Origin: Synechococcus sp. WH 7803
GTDB lineage: Bacteria > Cyanobacteriota > Cyanobacteriia > PCC-6307 > Cyanobiaceae
Length of the DNA stretch: 64,000 nucleotides
NCBI GenBank assembly: GCA_000063505.1
Contig: CT971583.1
Coordinates: forward strand, 1,209,918-1,273,917
Direction of reading: 5' to 3'
Within the stretch, counting starts at the first letter, position 1. Each line of letters starts with the position of its first letter. The notes beneath the pieces were generated by a model. The model worked only from the letters and a program-made list of their open reading frames with translations, ran no database searches and was not told the origin of the DNA. Of the stretch, positions 1 to 9,838 are shown one piece after another. A program made the translations under genes and the position numbers.

Positions 1-134
1 ACGCAGGTGGGAACGGCCTCGTTATCCCGGAAGATGCCCGACTGGGCCAGCAGAGAGTCGACCAAGGTCGTTTTGCCGTGGTCAACGTGGGCGATGATCG
101 CGATATTGCGGATCGCCTTTTGCTGGGCGCTCAT
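1..134 (-). CDS. typA: Translational GTPase TypA/BipA, N-terminal 44 residues (runs off the window)
   Basis: Only the first 44 codons are present, read leftwards from an ATG at 134. The translation contains the G1 P-loop region [16 protein letters not shown] followed by SGIFRDNE, the typical start of the TypA/BipA family of ribosome-associated GTPases rather than EF-G or LepA. The family assists 50S assembly and stress and cold adaptation. The rest lies outside the window, so domain completeness cannot be judged. Confidence 0.85.
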   Translation of the reverse strand, partial: MSAQQKAIRNIAIIAHVDHGKTTLVDSLLAQSGIFRDNEAVPTC

Positions 135-198
135 GGGGGGTCCGTGTTGGGTCGAGAGGTCGCTGGGACGCCCGCAGGCGCAGCCGGTGAAGACTATC

Positions 199-2763
199 TC
201 AACGTGAGATCGATGGAGTTCCCTGCGCACGATCTGCGCGAAGACTGCCCCGCGTGACGCCGAGGCGATGTTCAATCTGCTCGCGGCGCCACACCTCAGC
301 AGAGGGCATGCGTCCACCCAGGGCCTCGCCATAAAGCCGCACGCGCCGCTTGGCATCCTCGGCATCTTCATCAAGCAGGTCCAGCCGGAAATGCCTCAAT
401 CCGCGCGAGCGCATGGCTGGGAAGGCTTCGATTCCGGTTTGCGCGGTTCCGTTGAACAATGTGTTGCGACATCCGAGGTCTGCGCGCAAGGGGTGTTCAA
501 CACCGCTGCGGTCTTTCAGCAGAACGGTGTGGGACTCACAGGGTCTGCCGCAATCCGTGTGATCATGCCCATCCGAAAGCAAGGCGCAGAACAGGCAATG
601 CTCCATGTGAAAGAGGGGCATGTGCTGGTGCAGCACGACCTCCAGCCGATCAGAGGGCGAGTTTTCGGCTAAATCCAGAAGCTGCTGAAGATTTAAGTCA
701 CAACTTGCTGTGACCCGTTGCAGTCCCCAGTGCTCGAGAAACCACAAAAGACTGAGAGGGTTGGCCACATTCAGACTGAAGTCCCCCCGGCAGGGGGCTG
801 ACTCGCAGAGACGTTCAAGCTGATCGGCGTTGCGCACAAGGAACCCGTCAGGTTTGGCACGCAGGAGCGGGTCCAACGTCCATCCCTCATTGGGACGCGT
901 GACTTTGGGACCGGTTAGCCAAATGCCATCACTCCAGCAACCCCGTGCGATGGCAACAGCCTCCTTGAGCTCACGGGGTTGCTCCAAGTCGGCGATGACC
1001 CCTTCAATCGGCGTGTCATCGCCTAGCTCGATCAACCCCTTGAGTTGATCGAGACTTCGTACCAACACCGTGAGTCTTGCGGCCTGAGTGTGATCGGCCG
1101 TGTTGGCAGGAAAACGCCCATAGCAGCTGCGAATCAGCTGCTGACGTTCAGCACGACTCGGTATTGCCCCACAGCGTCGTTGTGACTTCAAGCGATTTAC
1201 AGGCGACAGTCCGGCGTCAGCCATCGCTTGGAGCAGGGCTCGTCGGAGACGGTTGAGATCGCCGATTGGCAGGAAAAGCGACCCAGAGAGGTCCAAGTGC
1301 AGAGTCTCAAGTCGCCAGCCTGTGCCCCCAAGACGGCCTAACTGAGCCTCCAGGCGCTCCCGATCTAATCCGTGATCCTTGGCTGGCTCGAGCAAGCGTT
1401 CACTGACAACGGCGAGGGGTTGGCCCCCAGAGCTATGGGCGCCTTCAAGCTCAAGAACCAGTGGTTCACCGATTCGGCCGCGAACGACCAGAGAAAGGGG
1501 AGCCTCTTGCGGAGGCGTCTGTCGACCAGCTCGGCGAGTCCAGGTGGAGTGCCACTGAGGATCGCTTGTGAGCCACACCGGAGCGCCAGGGAGCAGTCCC
1601 CTTGCATCAACGCGACTCGGGCCAAGCTTCAGTCGCCAGCAGGCTGGTCCTGAACGCTCAGATTCCATGATTCGGCCCCCCACCTCCCGTGGAATCTGAA
1701 AAGCTCCGCCCTCGCCTGCAGCCACTTCCAACACAATGCCCTGACCGCGCTGAGGCTCAATCTCCGCCTCAACTTCGATCCAACCCCGGGGATGGACTTT
1801 GACGAGGCATCCGAAGGACGGCCCACGCTTTTTGCTCCAACGGCCATCCACGAGTTCTGCATGGTCAATGCCTTCAAGCCAACCCGTGCCCAGTCCCCGG
1901 GAAAAACCAAGTTCCAGCTGTAAACGAACGGACTCTGGATCATCGAGAACTCCGTCGAGGGCGCGGCGATACACGTCGGTCACCGCGGCGACGTACGTGG
2001 CACTTTTCAACCTCCCTTCAATCTTGAGGCTGCTGATGCCGATCCTTGCGAGTTCTGGAATCACAGACCAGGCTGCGAGGTCTTGTGGTGAAAGCAAATA
2101 ACGTTGAGCGCCTAAATCACGCTCCTCACCATCAACAATGAATTGATAAGGAAGTCGACATGCCTGGGCGCATTCTCCTCGGTTGGCACTGCGTTGGCCC
2201 AACGATTCGCTCGTTAGGCACTGGCCTGAGTAGGCCACACACAGCGCACCATGAACAAACACTTCAAGTGGAACATCAAGCTGCCGCTGCTTGAGTTGAT
2301 GCTGAACCCGTTCCAGATCGTTCAGCGTGAGCTCGCGCGCCATCACAACCCGCTCGCAACCAGCGGCGGCGGCCTGTGCAACACCAGCGCTGCTGGTCAC
2401 CGACATCTGGGTTGAGGCATGCAAGGCCAGATTGGGCACCAGCTCTTGAGCGAGAAGGCACAGACCAAGGTCCTGAACAATTAAGGCATCAACCTCGGCT
2501 GACCAGCACTTCACCAGCAGTTCAGAGACTTGCTCAAGCTCATCGGTGAAAACCAAGACGTTCAGGGTGAGAAAGCCCTTGACACCTCGCGCATGCAACC
2601 AATTCATCACCTCGGGAAGATCTTGCACGCTGAAATTTTCAGCACGCAACCGGGCGTTGAAGAGTTCTACCCCGAAATAAACCGCATCAGCTCCACTGGC
2701 GACGGCAGCTTTGAGGGCGTCCCAGTCGCCTGCAGGTGCCAAGAGTTCGGGTCGGCAGGCCAT
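199..2763 (-). CDS. U32 family peptidase (collagenase-like, DUF3656-type long form)
   Basis: Protein of 854 residues. It opens with the U32 N-terminal pattern ([26 protein letters not shown]). Near residue 170 it carries the family signature EVFVHGALC...GQCLTS followed by a cysteine-rich [13 protein letters not shown], matching the cysteines conserved in U32 proteins (YhbU/RlhA-like). The long C-terminal half fits the extended form with a DUF3656-type segment. E. coli relatives take part in 23S rRNA hydroxylation (RlhA) or ubiquinone hydroxylation (UbiU/V), so peptidase activity is a family label, not something seen here. The stop lies 64 bp from typA. The next upstream gene, a VanY-like carboxypeptidase, ends 2 bp before this start, so the two are probably co-transcribed. 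Confidence 0.85.
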   Translation of the reverse strand: MACRPELLAPAGDWDALKAAVASGADAVYFGVELFNARLRAENFSVQDLPEVMNWLHARGVKGFLTLNVLVFTDELEQVSELLVKCWSAEVDALIVQDLGLCLLAQELVPNLALHASTQMSVTSSAGVAQAAAAGCERVVMARELTLNDLERVQHQLKQRQLDVPLEVFVHGALCVAYSGQCLTSESLGQRSANRGECAQACRLPYQFIVDGEERDLGAQRYLLSPQDLAAWSVIPELARIGISSLKIEGRLKSATYVAAVTDVYRRALDGVLDDPESVRLQLELGFSRGLGTGWLEGIDHAELVDGRWSKKRGPSFGCLVKVHPRGWIEVEAEIEPQRGQGIVLEVAAGEGGAFQIPREVGGRIMESERSGPACWRLKLGPSRVDARGLLPGAPVWLTSDPQWHSTWTRRAGRQTPPQEAPLSLVVRGRIGEPLVLELEGAHSSGGQPLAVVSERLLEPAKDHGLDRERLEAQLGRLGGTGWRLETLHLDLSGSLFLPIGDLNRLRRALLQAMADAGLSPVNRLKSQRRCGAIPSRAERQQLIRSCYGRFPANTADHTQAARLTVLVRSLDQLKGLIELGDDTPIEGVIADLEQPRELKEAVAIARGCWSDGIWLTGPKVTRPNEGWTLDPLLRAKPDGFLVRNADQLERLCESAPCRGDFSLNVANPLSLLWFLEHWGLQRVTASCDLNLQQLLDLAENSPSDRLEVVLHQHMPLFHMEHCLFCALLSDGHDHTDCGRPCESHTVLLKDRSGVEHPLRADLGCRNTLFNGTAQTGIEAFPAMRSRGLRHFRLDLLDEDAEDAKRRVRLYGEALGGRMPSAEVWRREQIEHRLGVTRGSLRADRAQGTPSISR

Positions 2764-2765
2764 CG

Positions 2766-3518
2766 TTACCGACCGTCAGCCAATTGTCGCGCCGGTTCGA
2801 ACGCACGCAGAGCCTCTGACGTTCCTTCAAAACGCCAATGCCACGGTTCGTAGCTCACCCCCTGGGGATTGACGGTGGGAAATGAAAGTGTGAAGTGATA
2901 ACTCGCCGCATGATCTTGCAACCAACGGAAGGCGCTCGTGTTTTCAAACGATTGCGACAGGTTGGTGGCGGGATCGTCGCCATCTCCGAGATCAACGGCG
3001 TAGCCGGTGCTGTGCTCTGAATAGCCAGGTGGTGCAGACACCTTGGCCCGTTCCGCTGCGGATTGGTTGCGCTCCGACTTCACATCAAAAAAGATACTTT
3101 TCTGTAAATCGTGGGAGCGATAACCGCTGAGAAGGCGTAGATCCACCCCATCCGCTGCTGCTGATCGACGCATGGCATCGAGTGCACGCGCTGCATCACG
3201 GTGCAGTTCAATCCCAGCTTCCACCGGTACGAGAACGTCAACACCAGCCTCGGGGTAAGGAAAGTGTCCGAGCAAACGCCCATCGCCTGAAGGGCGAGCA
3301 TCGATCCCCTCAATCGGTGCCGGAGAACGTTTGGCGTTCAACAACTCCGGGACAAACAGAACCGTGGCAAGGGATGCGGAGAAAACCAGTCCACAGGCCA
3401 ACAGCAGACCTAAACCACTGCGACGCTTGGGAACTGCCGATCGGCTGCGACGCGCCACCGGAATATCGTCGCGGTTGAGATCGCGGGATCTGCTGCGGCT
3501 GGCGACAGCCCGTGACAC
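2766..3518 (-). CDS. D-alanyl-D-alanine carboxypeptidase, VanY/M15B family, membrane anchored
   Basis: Protein of 250 residues with a basic N-terminus, one membrane segment at about residues 38-57, then a periplasmic M15B domain. The zinc motif SEHSTGYAVDLGDGD (SxHxxGxAxD) and the later EPWHW (ExxHW) supply the expected two histidines, aspartate and catalytic glutamate. The family trims the terminal D-Ala from peptidoglycan stem peptides. It sits immediately upstream of the U32 gene. A separate VanX-like dipeptidase lies 6 kb away; no VanS/VanR/VanH ligase set is present, so wall recycling or maturation is more likely than glycopeptide resistance. The start is the first ATG; a shorter start is possible because the N-terminus is low complexity. 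Confidence 0.85.
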   Translation of the reverse strand: MSRAVASRSRSRDLNRDDIPVARRSRSAVPKRRSGLGLLLACGLVFSASLATVLFVPELLNAKRSPAPIEGIDARPSGDGRLLGHFPYPEAGVDVLVPVEAGIELHRDAARALDAMRRSAAADGVDLRLLSGYRSHDLQKSIFFDVKSERNQSAAERAKVSAPPGYSEHSTGYAVDLGDGDDPATNLSQSFENTSAFRWLQDHAASYHFTLSFPTVNPQGVSYEPWHWRFEGTSEALRAFEPARQLADGR

Positions 3519-3627
3519 GACGCTTCTTGCAGTGTTGTTTCGATCGTAAGGGGGGGCGCCAGTGCAGCCCTCACTCGCGCCTCAACGGTGATAGCTTTTT
3601 ATCAACAATCCAGCGGAGTGAGCTGAG

Positions 3628-5001
3628 ATGCTGAGAGTTGCCGTCGTCGGAGGTGGTCCGAGCGGATCCTGCGCAGCCGAGATTCTGGCCAAGGCTGGCA
3701 TCAGCACCTGGTTGTTCGAGCGAAAGCTCGACAACGCCAAACCTTGTGGTGGAGCGATTCCTCTCTGCATGGTCGAGGAATTCGATCTGCCGGAATCGAT
3801 CATCGACCGCAAGGTGCGGAACATGAAAATGATCTCCCCCTCCAACAAGGAGGTGGATATCAAGCTTGATCCGCTCGGGTACGACGACAACGCTTATATC
3901 GGGATGTGCCGCCGTGAGGTTTTCGATGCCTTCATGCGCAACCGTGCCGCTGACCTTGGCACAACCCTGGTCAATGGTCTTGTTCAGAAGATCGACACCG
4001 GCAATGCACGTCAGGGTCCTTACACCCTGCATTACGCCGACTACAGCTCGGGGGGTCCGACCGGCGAACTGAAAACCCTTGAGGTGGACCTGATCATCGG
4101 AGCCGACGGTGCCAATTCCCGTGTGGCCAAAGCAATGGATGCTGGTGATTACAACGTGGCCATCGCATTTCAGGAACGCATCAAACTGCCTCCTGAAGAG
4201 ATGACTTACTACGAAGATCTCGCCGAGATGTACGTCGGGACCGACGTCTCTCCCGATTTTTACGCCTGGGTCTTTCCGAAATACGACCATGTGGCCGTGG
4301 GAACAGGGACCATGCAACAGAACCAGTCCCTGATCAAGGGGTTGCAAAAGGGAATCCGTGAGCGCGCCCGCAAGCGCTTGTTCAAAGGTGAAGTGATCAA
4401 AGTTGAAGCCCATCCGATTCCGGAACATCCCAGACCGCGTCGTGTCGTTGGGCGAATGGCTCTGGTGGGTGATGCTGCCGGTTACGTCACCAAGAGCTCC
4501 GGTGAAGGCATCTACTTTGCTGCCAAAAGTGGGCGGATGTGCGCTGAAGCCATTGTTGAGATTTCAGCGAACGGCAGCCGCGTCCCCACTGAAAAGGAGA
4601 TCAAGTCCACCTATCTCAAGCGTTGGGATCGTAAGTACGGAGCCACCTACGCCGTTCTCGACATTCTTCAACGGATTTTCTATCGCAACGATGCGGCCCG
4701 CGAAGCATTCGTCGAAATGTGTGACGACCGGGATGTGCAGAAACTCACGTTTGACAGCTATCTGTACAAGAGGGTGGTGTTGATGAATCCCTGGCAGCAA
4801 ATCAAACTCACCCTGCGTACCCTTGGCAGCCTGCTTCGTGGTGAAGCCCTTGCTCCTGCTGGTTACGACGCTGTTCCCTCCGCTGTGGGGCGGTCAGAGG
4901 GAGATTTCCTGGCCGATGAAGCAGCCCAGGCCATTAAGGCGCAGGCTCACAACGAATCCACCGCAGAGCCGAAAGAGCGCCCCACCGTCACCACAGGCTG
5001 A
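3628..5001 (+). CDS. chlP: Geranylgeranyl diphosphate/geranylgeranyl-chlorophyll reductase ChlP
   Basis: Protein of 457 residues, normal for the family. It begins with a flavoprotein dinucleotide-binding motif (VAVVGGGPSGSCAAE), then the KPCGGAIP stretch typical of geranylgeranyl reductases, DLIIGADGANS in the middle and GDAAGYVTKSSGEGI near residue 290, the second FAD-contact region. ChlP reduces the geranylgeranyl chain to phytyl for chlorophyll a and tocopherol. It is convergent with glyS; a perfect inverted repeat sits between the two stops. Confidence 0.96.
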   Translation: MLRVAVVGGGPSGSCAAEILAKAGISTWLFERKLDNAKPCGGAIPLCMVEEFDLPESIIDRKVRNMKMISPSNKEVDIKLDPLGYDDNAYIGMCRREVFDAFMRNRAADLGTTLVNGLVQKIDTGNARQGPYTLHYADYSSGGPTGELKTLEVDLIIGADGANSRVAKAMDAGDYNVAIAFQERIKLPPEEMTYYEDLAEMYVGTDVSPDFYAWVFPKYDHVAVGTGTMQQNQSLIKGLQKGIRERARKRLFKGEVIKVEAHPIPEHPRPRRVVGRMALVGDAAGYVTKSSGEGIYFAAKSGRMCAEAIVEISANGSRVPTEKEIKSTYLKRWDRKYGATYAVLDILQRIFYRNDAAREAFVEMCDDRDVQKLTFDSYLYKRVVLMNPWQQIKLTLRTLGSLLRGEALAPAGYDAVPSAVGRSEGDFLADEAAQAIKAQAHNESTAEPKERPTVTTG

Positions 5002-5010
5002 ATCTCTGAG

Positions 5011-5041
5011 CAGCTGAATCTGCATGATGCAGATTCAGCTG
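5011..5041. terminator. Perfect 14-bp inverted repeat between convergent chlP and glyS
   Basis: The 14 bases at 5011-5024 are exactly reverse-complementary to 5028-5041, with a 3-base loop (tga). The hairpin starts 9 bp after the chlP stop and ends 11 bp before the glyS stop, so it is placed to stop transcription from both sides. Neither side has a clear T-run, so it is a terminator-like or RNA 3'-end-stabilising hairpin rather than a canonical intrinsic terminator. Confidence 0.65.
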
Positions 5042-5052
5042 CAATCTCATCT

Positions 5053-7212
5053 TTAGCTTTGGATATGGTCGAATCGAGCCAAAACTGAGGCTTGATTGCG
5101 CAGCACTCCCAGCAGGTTGAGGCGATTTCGCCTCACTGATGGGTCTTCAGCCATCACCATCACGCTGTCGGAGCCATCAAAGAACGCTTCAAGCGCACGG
5201 GCTGCTCCTTGAAGTCTCTGAGCCAAACGCTCGTAGTCTTTCGCTTGGGCCAGGGGGCTCAAGGCTTCGAGTTCCACAAGCAGCGCAGCTTCACTCGGTG
5301 AATCAAAGAGGAAGGCATCCACGATGCCTTCAACAGAGAGCTTCGACGGAGGCAAGTCGCCTTTTTCAGCCAGACGGGATGCACGCTGGACAACAGCTTG
5401 AAGGTCTTGCAGTCGGCCAGATTCTCGCAGTGTCTTCAACAGCAGAAGGCGATCCCGTGCATCCACCGGATCCTCCAGCAAGCGCTCGGTGCTCACCCCT
5501 TCCCCACAGACGGCCTGCACCAGATCGATCGCAAATCCATCGTCTTCGAATTGGGACACCATGCGCTGACAGAGCAGCTGTCCGAGATCGTTGGCGAGGG
5601 CTTCAGCTTCAACATTGAAGGCTGGAAAACGCTCAGCCCAGTGCGTTGATGCGGTTGTGAAGAGTGACTGCAGAGGCAGTTGCCAACCCCGATTCCAGAG
5701 GATCTGAACAATTCCATTGCCGGCTCTGCGAAGGGCATAGGGATCAGAGGATCCCGTCGGTCGCTGACCTTTGGCAAAAATGCTCAGCAGCAATTCGATG
5801 CGTTCCGCTAAAGCCAACAGGGCACCAGCGTCACTGGCAGGGAGCGCATCACCGGAACCAGCAGGCAGATAGTGCTCTGCAACCGCAAGAGCCACGCCTC
5901 TGGGCTCTCCTTCTTCAAGCAGATACTTGCCGCCCATCAATCCCTGCAGTTCAGGGAATTCTCCAACCATCTGACAGACAAGATCGTGCTTGCAAAGGTG
6001 GGCGGCACGTCTGGCATGGCTGGCGACCGTCCCTTCGAGCTGAAGCGCAAGCAGCAATTGGTCCATGACCCAACTGATGCGTTCACTTCGATCGAGAAGC
6101 GACCCCAAACCCTCAGCAAAGGTGACACGCTCCAGGCTTTGCCGTCGCTGCTCACTGGACTGACGCCGATCAACATTGAGGAAGAACTCAGCATCGGCTA
6201 GCCGGGCCCCAAGAACGCGTTGATTTCCGCTGACAATGGTGTCTGAAGCGGACTCCACTCCATTGCTAACCAGCAGGAATTCAGGCTTCAGAACGTTTCG
6301 GGCCTGAAGCTGCAAAGGGTCTGAAACAGCCTGCGGGATCCGCAAAGGCACGTAACGCTGATGGGCTTGCATCACCGTGACAATCACTTCGGGTGGCAGC
6401 TCTAAAAAGCGATCCGCAATCCGGCCTTTCAGCACCGATGGGCTTTCAACTAGATCAACAAGTTCCTGAAACAGCGACTCTGGGCAATCAGCTTGTCCAT
6501 CACAGCGCTCGGATTCCGAGACGATCGCCGCGCGAATGGTTTCAGCCCGTTGCTCACGGTTCACCATCACCCCGGCGTCGTTGAGTTGCCTCAGAAGGTC
6601 CTCGGCAGAGTTCACCTCCTGAAGCTGTTCATGCAAACGATGACCACGGCTTGTGCGTCCGCTGGTCACCACAGGGTCTGCAGTATCAAGAGTCACAGGA
6701 ATGACGGCATCCCCCAGCATCACCACCAGCCAACGCACCGGTCGACTGAAGCGCTGCTCTCCACAGCCCCAACGCATGAATCGACGACCCTGCAGTGCAT
6801 CGATCCATCGGGGAACACACTCTCCAAGCAGTGCGGAACTGGGTTGGCCTGGAGTCTTGACCCGTGCAAATAGACAAGGGCCTTTCGGCGTGTCCTTGGG
6901 CTGGAGATCTTCTGGATCGACGCCACAGCGCTTGGCAAAACCGATGGCAGCGGGTCCAGGTCGGCCATCCACTAAGGCCTGGGAAACTGGTGGACCTTTG
7001 CGGTCTTCTTCCAGATCGGGCTGAGAATCGATCAGTTCCCTGACGACCACAAGTAGTCGACGCGGTGTTCCCGTCACGGACAGTTCCCCGTGGGCCAGGC
7101 GCAGATCCTTGAGATCGCTACGAATCCTCTGCTCCAATTGCCGAAGAGCCGAGGGAACGAAATCGGCGGGAAGTTCTTCAGTGCCGATCTCAAGAAGGAA
7201 CGTGTTCGCCAC
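5053..7212 (-). CDS. glyS: Glycyl-tRNA synthetase beta subunit
   Basis: Protein of 719 residues starting TFLLEIGTEELPADFVPSAL, the characteristic opening of the beta chain of the heterotetrameric bacterial enzyme. Later landmarks are QHQRYVPLR-like (MQAHQRYVPLRI), GNQRVLGARLADAEFF, and the ARG/HD-like C-terminal region (SDPYALRRAGNGI). The beta chain binds tRNA-Gly and works with the alpha chain (glyQ), which is not in this window. Monocistronic and convergent with chlP. Confidence 0.96.
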   Translation of the reverse strand: MANTFLLEIGTEELPADFVPSALRQLEQRIRSDLKDLRLAHGELSVTGTPRRLLVVVRELIDSQPDLEEDRKGPPVSQALVDGRPGPAAIGFAKRCGVDPEDLQPKDTPKGPCLFARVKTPGQPSSALLGECVPRWIDALQGRRFMRWGCGEQRFSRPVRWLVVMLGDAVIPVTLDTADPVVTSGRTSRGHRLHEQLQEVNSAEDLLRQLNDAGVMVNREQRAETIRAAIVSESERCDGQADCPESLFQELVDLVESPSVLKGRIADRFLELPPEVIVTVMQAHQRYVPLRIPQAVSDPLQLQARNVLKPEFLLVSNGVESASDTIVSGNQRVLGARLADAEFFLNVDRRQSSEQRRQSLERVTFAEGLGSLLDRSERISWVMDQLLLALQLEGTVASHARRAAHLCKHDLVCQMVGEFPELQGLMGGKYLLEEGEPRGVALAVAEHYLPAGSGDALPASDAGALLALAERIELLLSIFAKGQRPTGSSDPYALRRAGNGIVQILWNRGWQLPLQSLFTTASTHWAERFPAFNVEAEALANDLGQLLCQRMVSQFEDDGFAIDLVQAVCGEGVSTERLLEDPVDARDRLLLLKTLRESGRLQDLQAVVQRASRLAEKGDLPPSKLSVEGIVDAFLFDSPSEAALLVELEALSPLAQAKDYERLAQRLQGAARALEAFFDGSDSVMVMAEDPSVRRNRLNLLGVLRNQASVLARFDHIQS

Positions 7213-7270
7213 AGCACGCGGATATCCAAGAAGAGACTGTATTGGAAGCCGCTAATAGGAGTCGCTAGAG

Positions 7271-9097
7271 GTGGCCGCTTCGCTAGCTTCGAGAGGTTGC
7301 TGCAGCTCTTTGCCGGTGAGTCAGTCCAGTGTGGAATCCGCCACGGAATCAACCACTACCAGGCTGCCGAAGGCTGAGCAACGCAAGCTCGACAGTCATC
7401 ACCTGCGGGACCCCCTGCTGGATGAACTCGCGAACGATCTTCCCTTCTTCAGTGAGGATGCCCTTCAACTGCTGAAGTTCCACGGGAGCTACCAGCAAGA
7501 TGATCGCGATAAAAGGGAGAAGGGAAAAGACAAGACCTGGCAAATGATGCTGCGCCTGCGCAGTCCTGCCGGTCGCATCCCTGCCCAGTTGTTCCTGGCC
7601 ATGGATGACCTGTCCAACCGCCTCGGTGATGGATCCCTGCGCGCCACGACGCGACAGGCCTTTCAAATGCATGGCATCCCGAAAGGGGACCTGAAAGAAG
7701 TCATTGGAACCATCGTGGAAAACATGGGTTCCACCTTGGCGGCCTGTGGAGACATCAACCGCAATGTCATGGCACCGGCTGCTCCTTACGCCAAAGGGGC
7801 TTATCCAGCGGCTCGCCAATTGGCCGACGAGATTGCCGATGTTCTCAGCCCCGAAGCCGCTGAATCCTCATACCTCGACTTGTGGATCGATGGCGACCTC
7901 AGTTACCGCATTCGTCCTTCACGATCGGTGAAGGCAGCACGCCTCCGTCAACGCGATGCCGGCGTGTTCTCCGGCAGCGACGACGAGCCTCTCTACGGAG
8001 ACACCTATCTCCCCAGAAAGTTCAAAGTGGCCGTGACGGTCCCTGGGGACAACTCCGTCGACCTTCTGACCCAGGACATTGGCCTTGTGGCGTTCACCGA
8101 TGCCGCAGGTGCTCTGCTCGGCTGCAATGTGTATGTGGGCGGCGGCATGGGCCGCACCCACAACAAAGAAGAGACTTTCGCGAGGGTTGCTGATCCCCTT
8201 GGCTACGTCGCAGCAGGCGATGTGCTCGATCTCGTGCAGTCGATCCTGGCCCTGCAGCGCGATCACGGTGATCGTCAGATCCGGCGTCATGCCCGGATGA
8301 AATATCTTCTTCACGACAAAGGCGTGTCCTGGTTCAGGACCGAACTCACGCAGAACTATTTCCGCGGTGAGCTCAAAGGTCTTCGCAACGAGCCGAAAGC
8401 CAAGCTCAGTGATTACCTCGGCTGGCACCGACAGCAGCCCGGTGTTTGGTTTGTTGGCATTCCATTGCTGTGCGGACGCCTTGAGGGATCCTTCAAGGCA
8501 GGGCTCCGCGACATCGTGGATCGCTACCAGCTCGAGCTGCGTTTAACACCCAATCAAGACGTGCTCCTCTGCAACATCGGCAGTGCTCAGCGCAATTCCG
8601 TGCGTGACGCGTTGTCGGATCTTGGAATGCAAATGCCGGAAGCACCCCCACCGCTGGCTCGTCACGCCATTGCTTGCCCTGCCTTACCCACATGCGGATT
8701 AGCCATTACTGAATCCGAACGCATCCTTCCCAAGGTGCTCGAGCGGCTGGATGCCCAACTCAGCAGGCTTGAAATCGAGAAGTCACTCCTGTTCCGCATG
8801 ACGGGATGTCCCAATGGTTGTGCCCGTCCATACATGGCAGAGCTCGCACTGGTCGGCAGCGGTGTGAATCAGTATCAGCTGTGGCTTGGTGGCAGCGCCA
8901 ATCTTCAGCGCTTAGCGAAACCCTTTCTGCAACGCATGCCATTGGATGAACTTGAAAGCACGCTGGAACCGCTGCTTGTGAGCTGGAAGCAGGCTGGTGG
9001 TCGGAGAGGTTTTGGTGATCACGTGAACCGGCTCGGTGATGAGCGCGTGGCTGAACTGCTCGCCGCAGCGCACGCGTCACCATCCACGCGGCCGTAA
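7271..9097 (+). CDS. sir: Ferredoxin-dependent assimilatory sulfite reductase
   Basis: Protein of up to 608 residues. The N-terminal siroheme domain contains the substrate-site region RATTRQAFQMHGI and GDINRNVMAP. The C-terminal half has the two cysteine pairs that bind the 4Fe-4S/siroheme centre, CPALPTC and CPNGC. The pattern is sulfite, not nitrite, reductase (SIRHP family). It reduces sulfite to sulfide with six electrons from ferredoxin. The longest start is a GTG at 7271 with AGGAG 9 bases upstream; an internal GTG at 7316 would remove 15 poorly conserved residues. The last 79 bp overlap the 3' end of the convergent dipeptidase gene. Confidence 0.93.
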   Translation: MAASLASRGCCSSLPVSQSSVESATESTTTRLPKAEQRKLDSHHLRDPLLDELANDLPFFSEDALQLLKFHGSYQQDDRDKREKGKDKTWQMMLRLRSPAGRIPAQLFLAMDDLSNRLGDGSLRATTRQAFQMHGIPKGDLKEVIGTIVENMGSTLAACGDINRNVMAPAAPYAKGAYPAARQLADEIADVLSPEAAESSYLDLWIDGDLSYRIRPSRSVKAARLRQRDAGVFSGSDDEPLYGDTYLPRKFKVAVTVPGDNSVDLLTQDIGLVAFTDAAGALLGCNVYVGGGMGRTHNKEETFARVADPLGYVAAGDVLDLVQSILALQRDHGDRQIRRHARMKYLLHDKGVSWFRTELTQNYFRGELKGLRNEPKAKLSDYLGWHRQQPGVWFVGIPLLCGRLEGSFKAGLRDIVDRYQLELRLTPNQDVLLCNIGSAQRNSVRDALSDLGMQMPEAPPPLARHAIACPALPTCGLAITESERILPKVLERLDAQLSRLEIEKSLLFRMTGCPNGCARPYMAELALVGSGVNQYQLWLGGSANLQRLAKPFLQRMPLDELESTLEPLLVSWKQAGGRRGFGDHVNRLGDERVAELLAAAHASPSTRP

Positions 9098-9798
9098 ACA
9101 GCGATCGACTCCGCAACCGTCCAGGCCCACAGCTGATCCCCGTGGCTGAAATGCCACCACTCATTGGGATGACGCACAAAACCCGCTTGTTTCATGGCGG
9201 CATGCAAGCTGCACCGTCTCTGGTGCCAGAGAGCTTCTGGGCTGTTGGGATTGGCCTTCGCAGCGGATGCATGGTGGTCTGGCAGGGATTCAGAGCCGAT
9301 GGCATCGAAGGCTCCCCCCATGTTCAAAGCCGCTCCACGCTGATCGGCCAGCGTTAAATCGATCGCTGCACCCGTGCTGTGGGGAGGCGGCATGGAGCGA
9401 TCCTCGCTGGGTGGCGCCCAGAACCGTGAAACCTCGCGCTTAACCTCATCCAGTGCCGTCTGCCATTGGGGCTTCGACGGATTGAGGCCACGACGTCCAC
9501 ATTCCTCCTCAATCGCGTGCTCGATCATGAAGGCTTGAACACTGACTGGACGCCAGGCATCCAACACAAGGAGCTGAAGCGGGCCGACCTCGGGGTCCGG
9601 ATGCTGAATGAGTTGGTTCTGCGCTCGCACCAGTCGCGCGATCACACTTGCGCGCAGCCTGAAGGGATCACCCTGATCTCCGTAGGGGGCACCGAGTTTT
9701 GCGTAGGGATGGGGCTCAAGACAGAGGAACGTCCCTCTGAGCGACTGCAGCGGTTCACCGCACTCCTTGATGGCCACATCACTCCAAGGCCGGCGCAT
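9019..9798 (-). CDS. D-alanyl-D-alanine dipeptidase, VanX/DdpX family
   Basis: Protein of 259 residues. It has VLDAWRPVSVQ (the VanX arginine loop), the zinc motif PHSTGAAIDLTL (HxxxxxxD) and NEWWHFSHG with the catalytic Glu and third ligand His. Members hydrolyse free D-Ala-D-Ala. Without vanA/vanH neighbours, a role in peptidoglycan turnover or D-Ala recovery is likely. The gene runs against sir and shares 79 bp with its coding end; the C-terminal tail (rich in Ala and Ser) lies entirely in the overlap and is probably not essential for catalysis. Confidence 0.88.
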   Translation of the reverse strand: MRRPWSDVAIKECGEPLQSLRGTFLCLEPHPYAKLGAPYGDQGDPFRLRASVIARLVRAQNQLIQHPDPEVGPLQLLVLDAWRPVSVQAFMIEHAIEEECGRRGLNPSKPQWQTALDEVKREVSRFWAPPSEDRSMPPPHSTGAAIDLTLADQRGAALNMGGAFDAIGSESLPDHHASAAKANPNSPEALWHQRRCSLHAAMKQAGFVRHPNEWWHFSHGDQLWAWTVAESIAVYGRVDGDACAAASSSATRSSPSRFT

Positions 9799-9838
9799 CG
9801 TTGATCTTGCAATCAGACGAACTCTATTGATCAGCTCC

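Noticed and set aside
5139-6873. Several open frames on the + strand across glyS
   Set aside because: They are high-GC shadows of glyS with no start signals or recognisable protein features.
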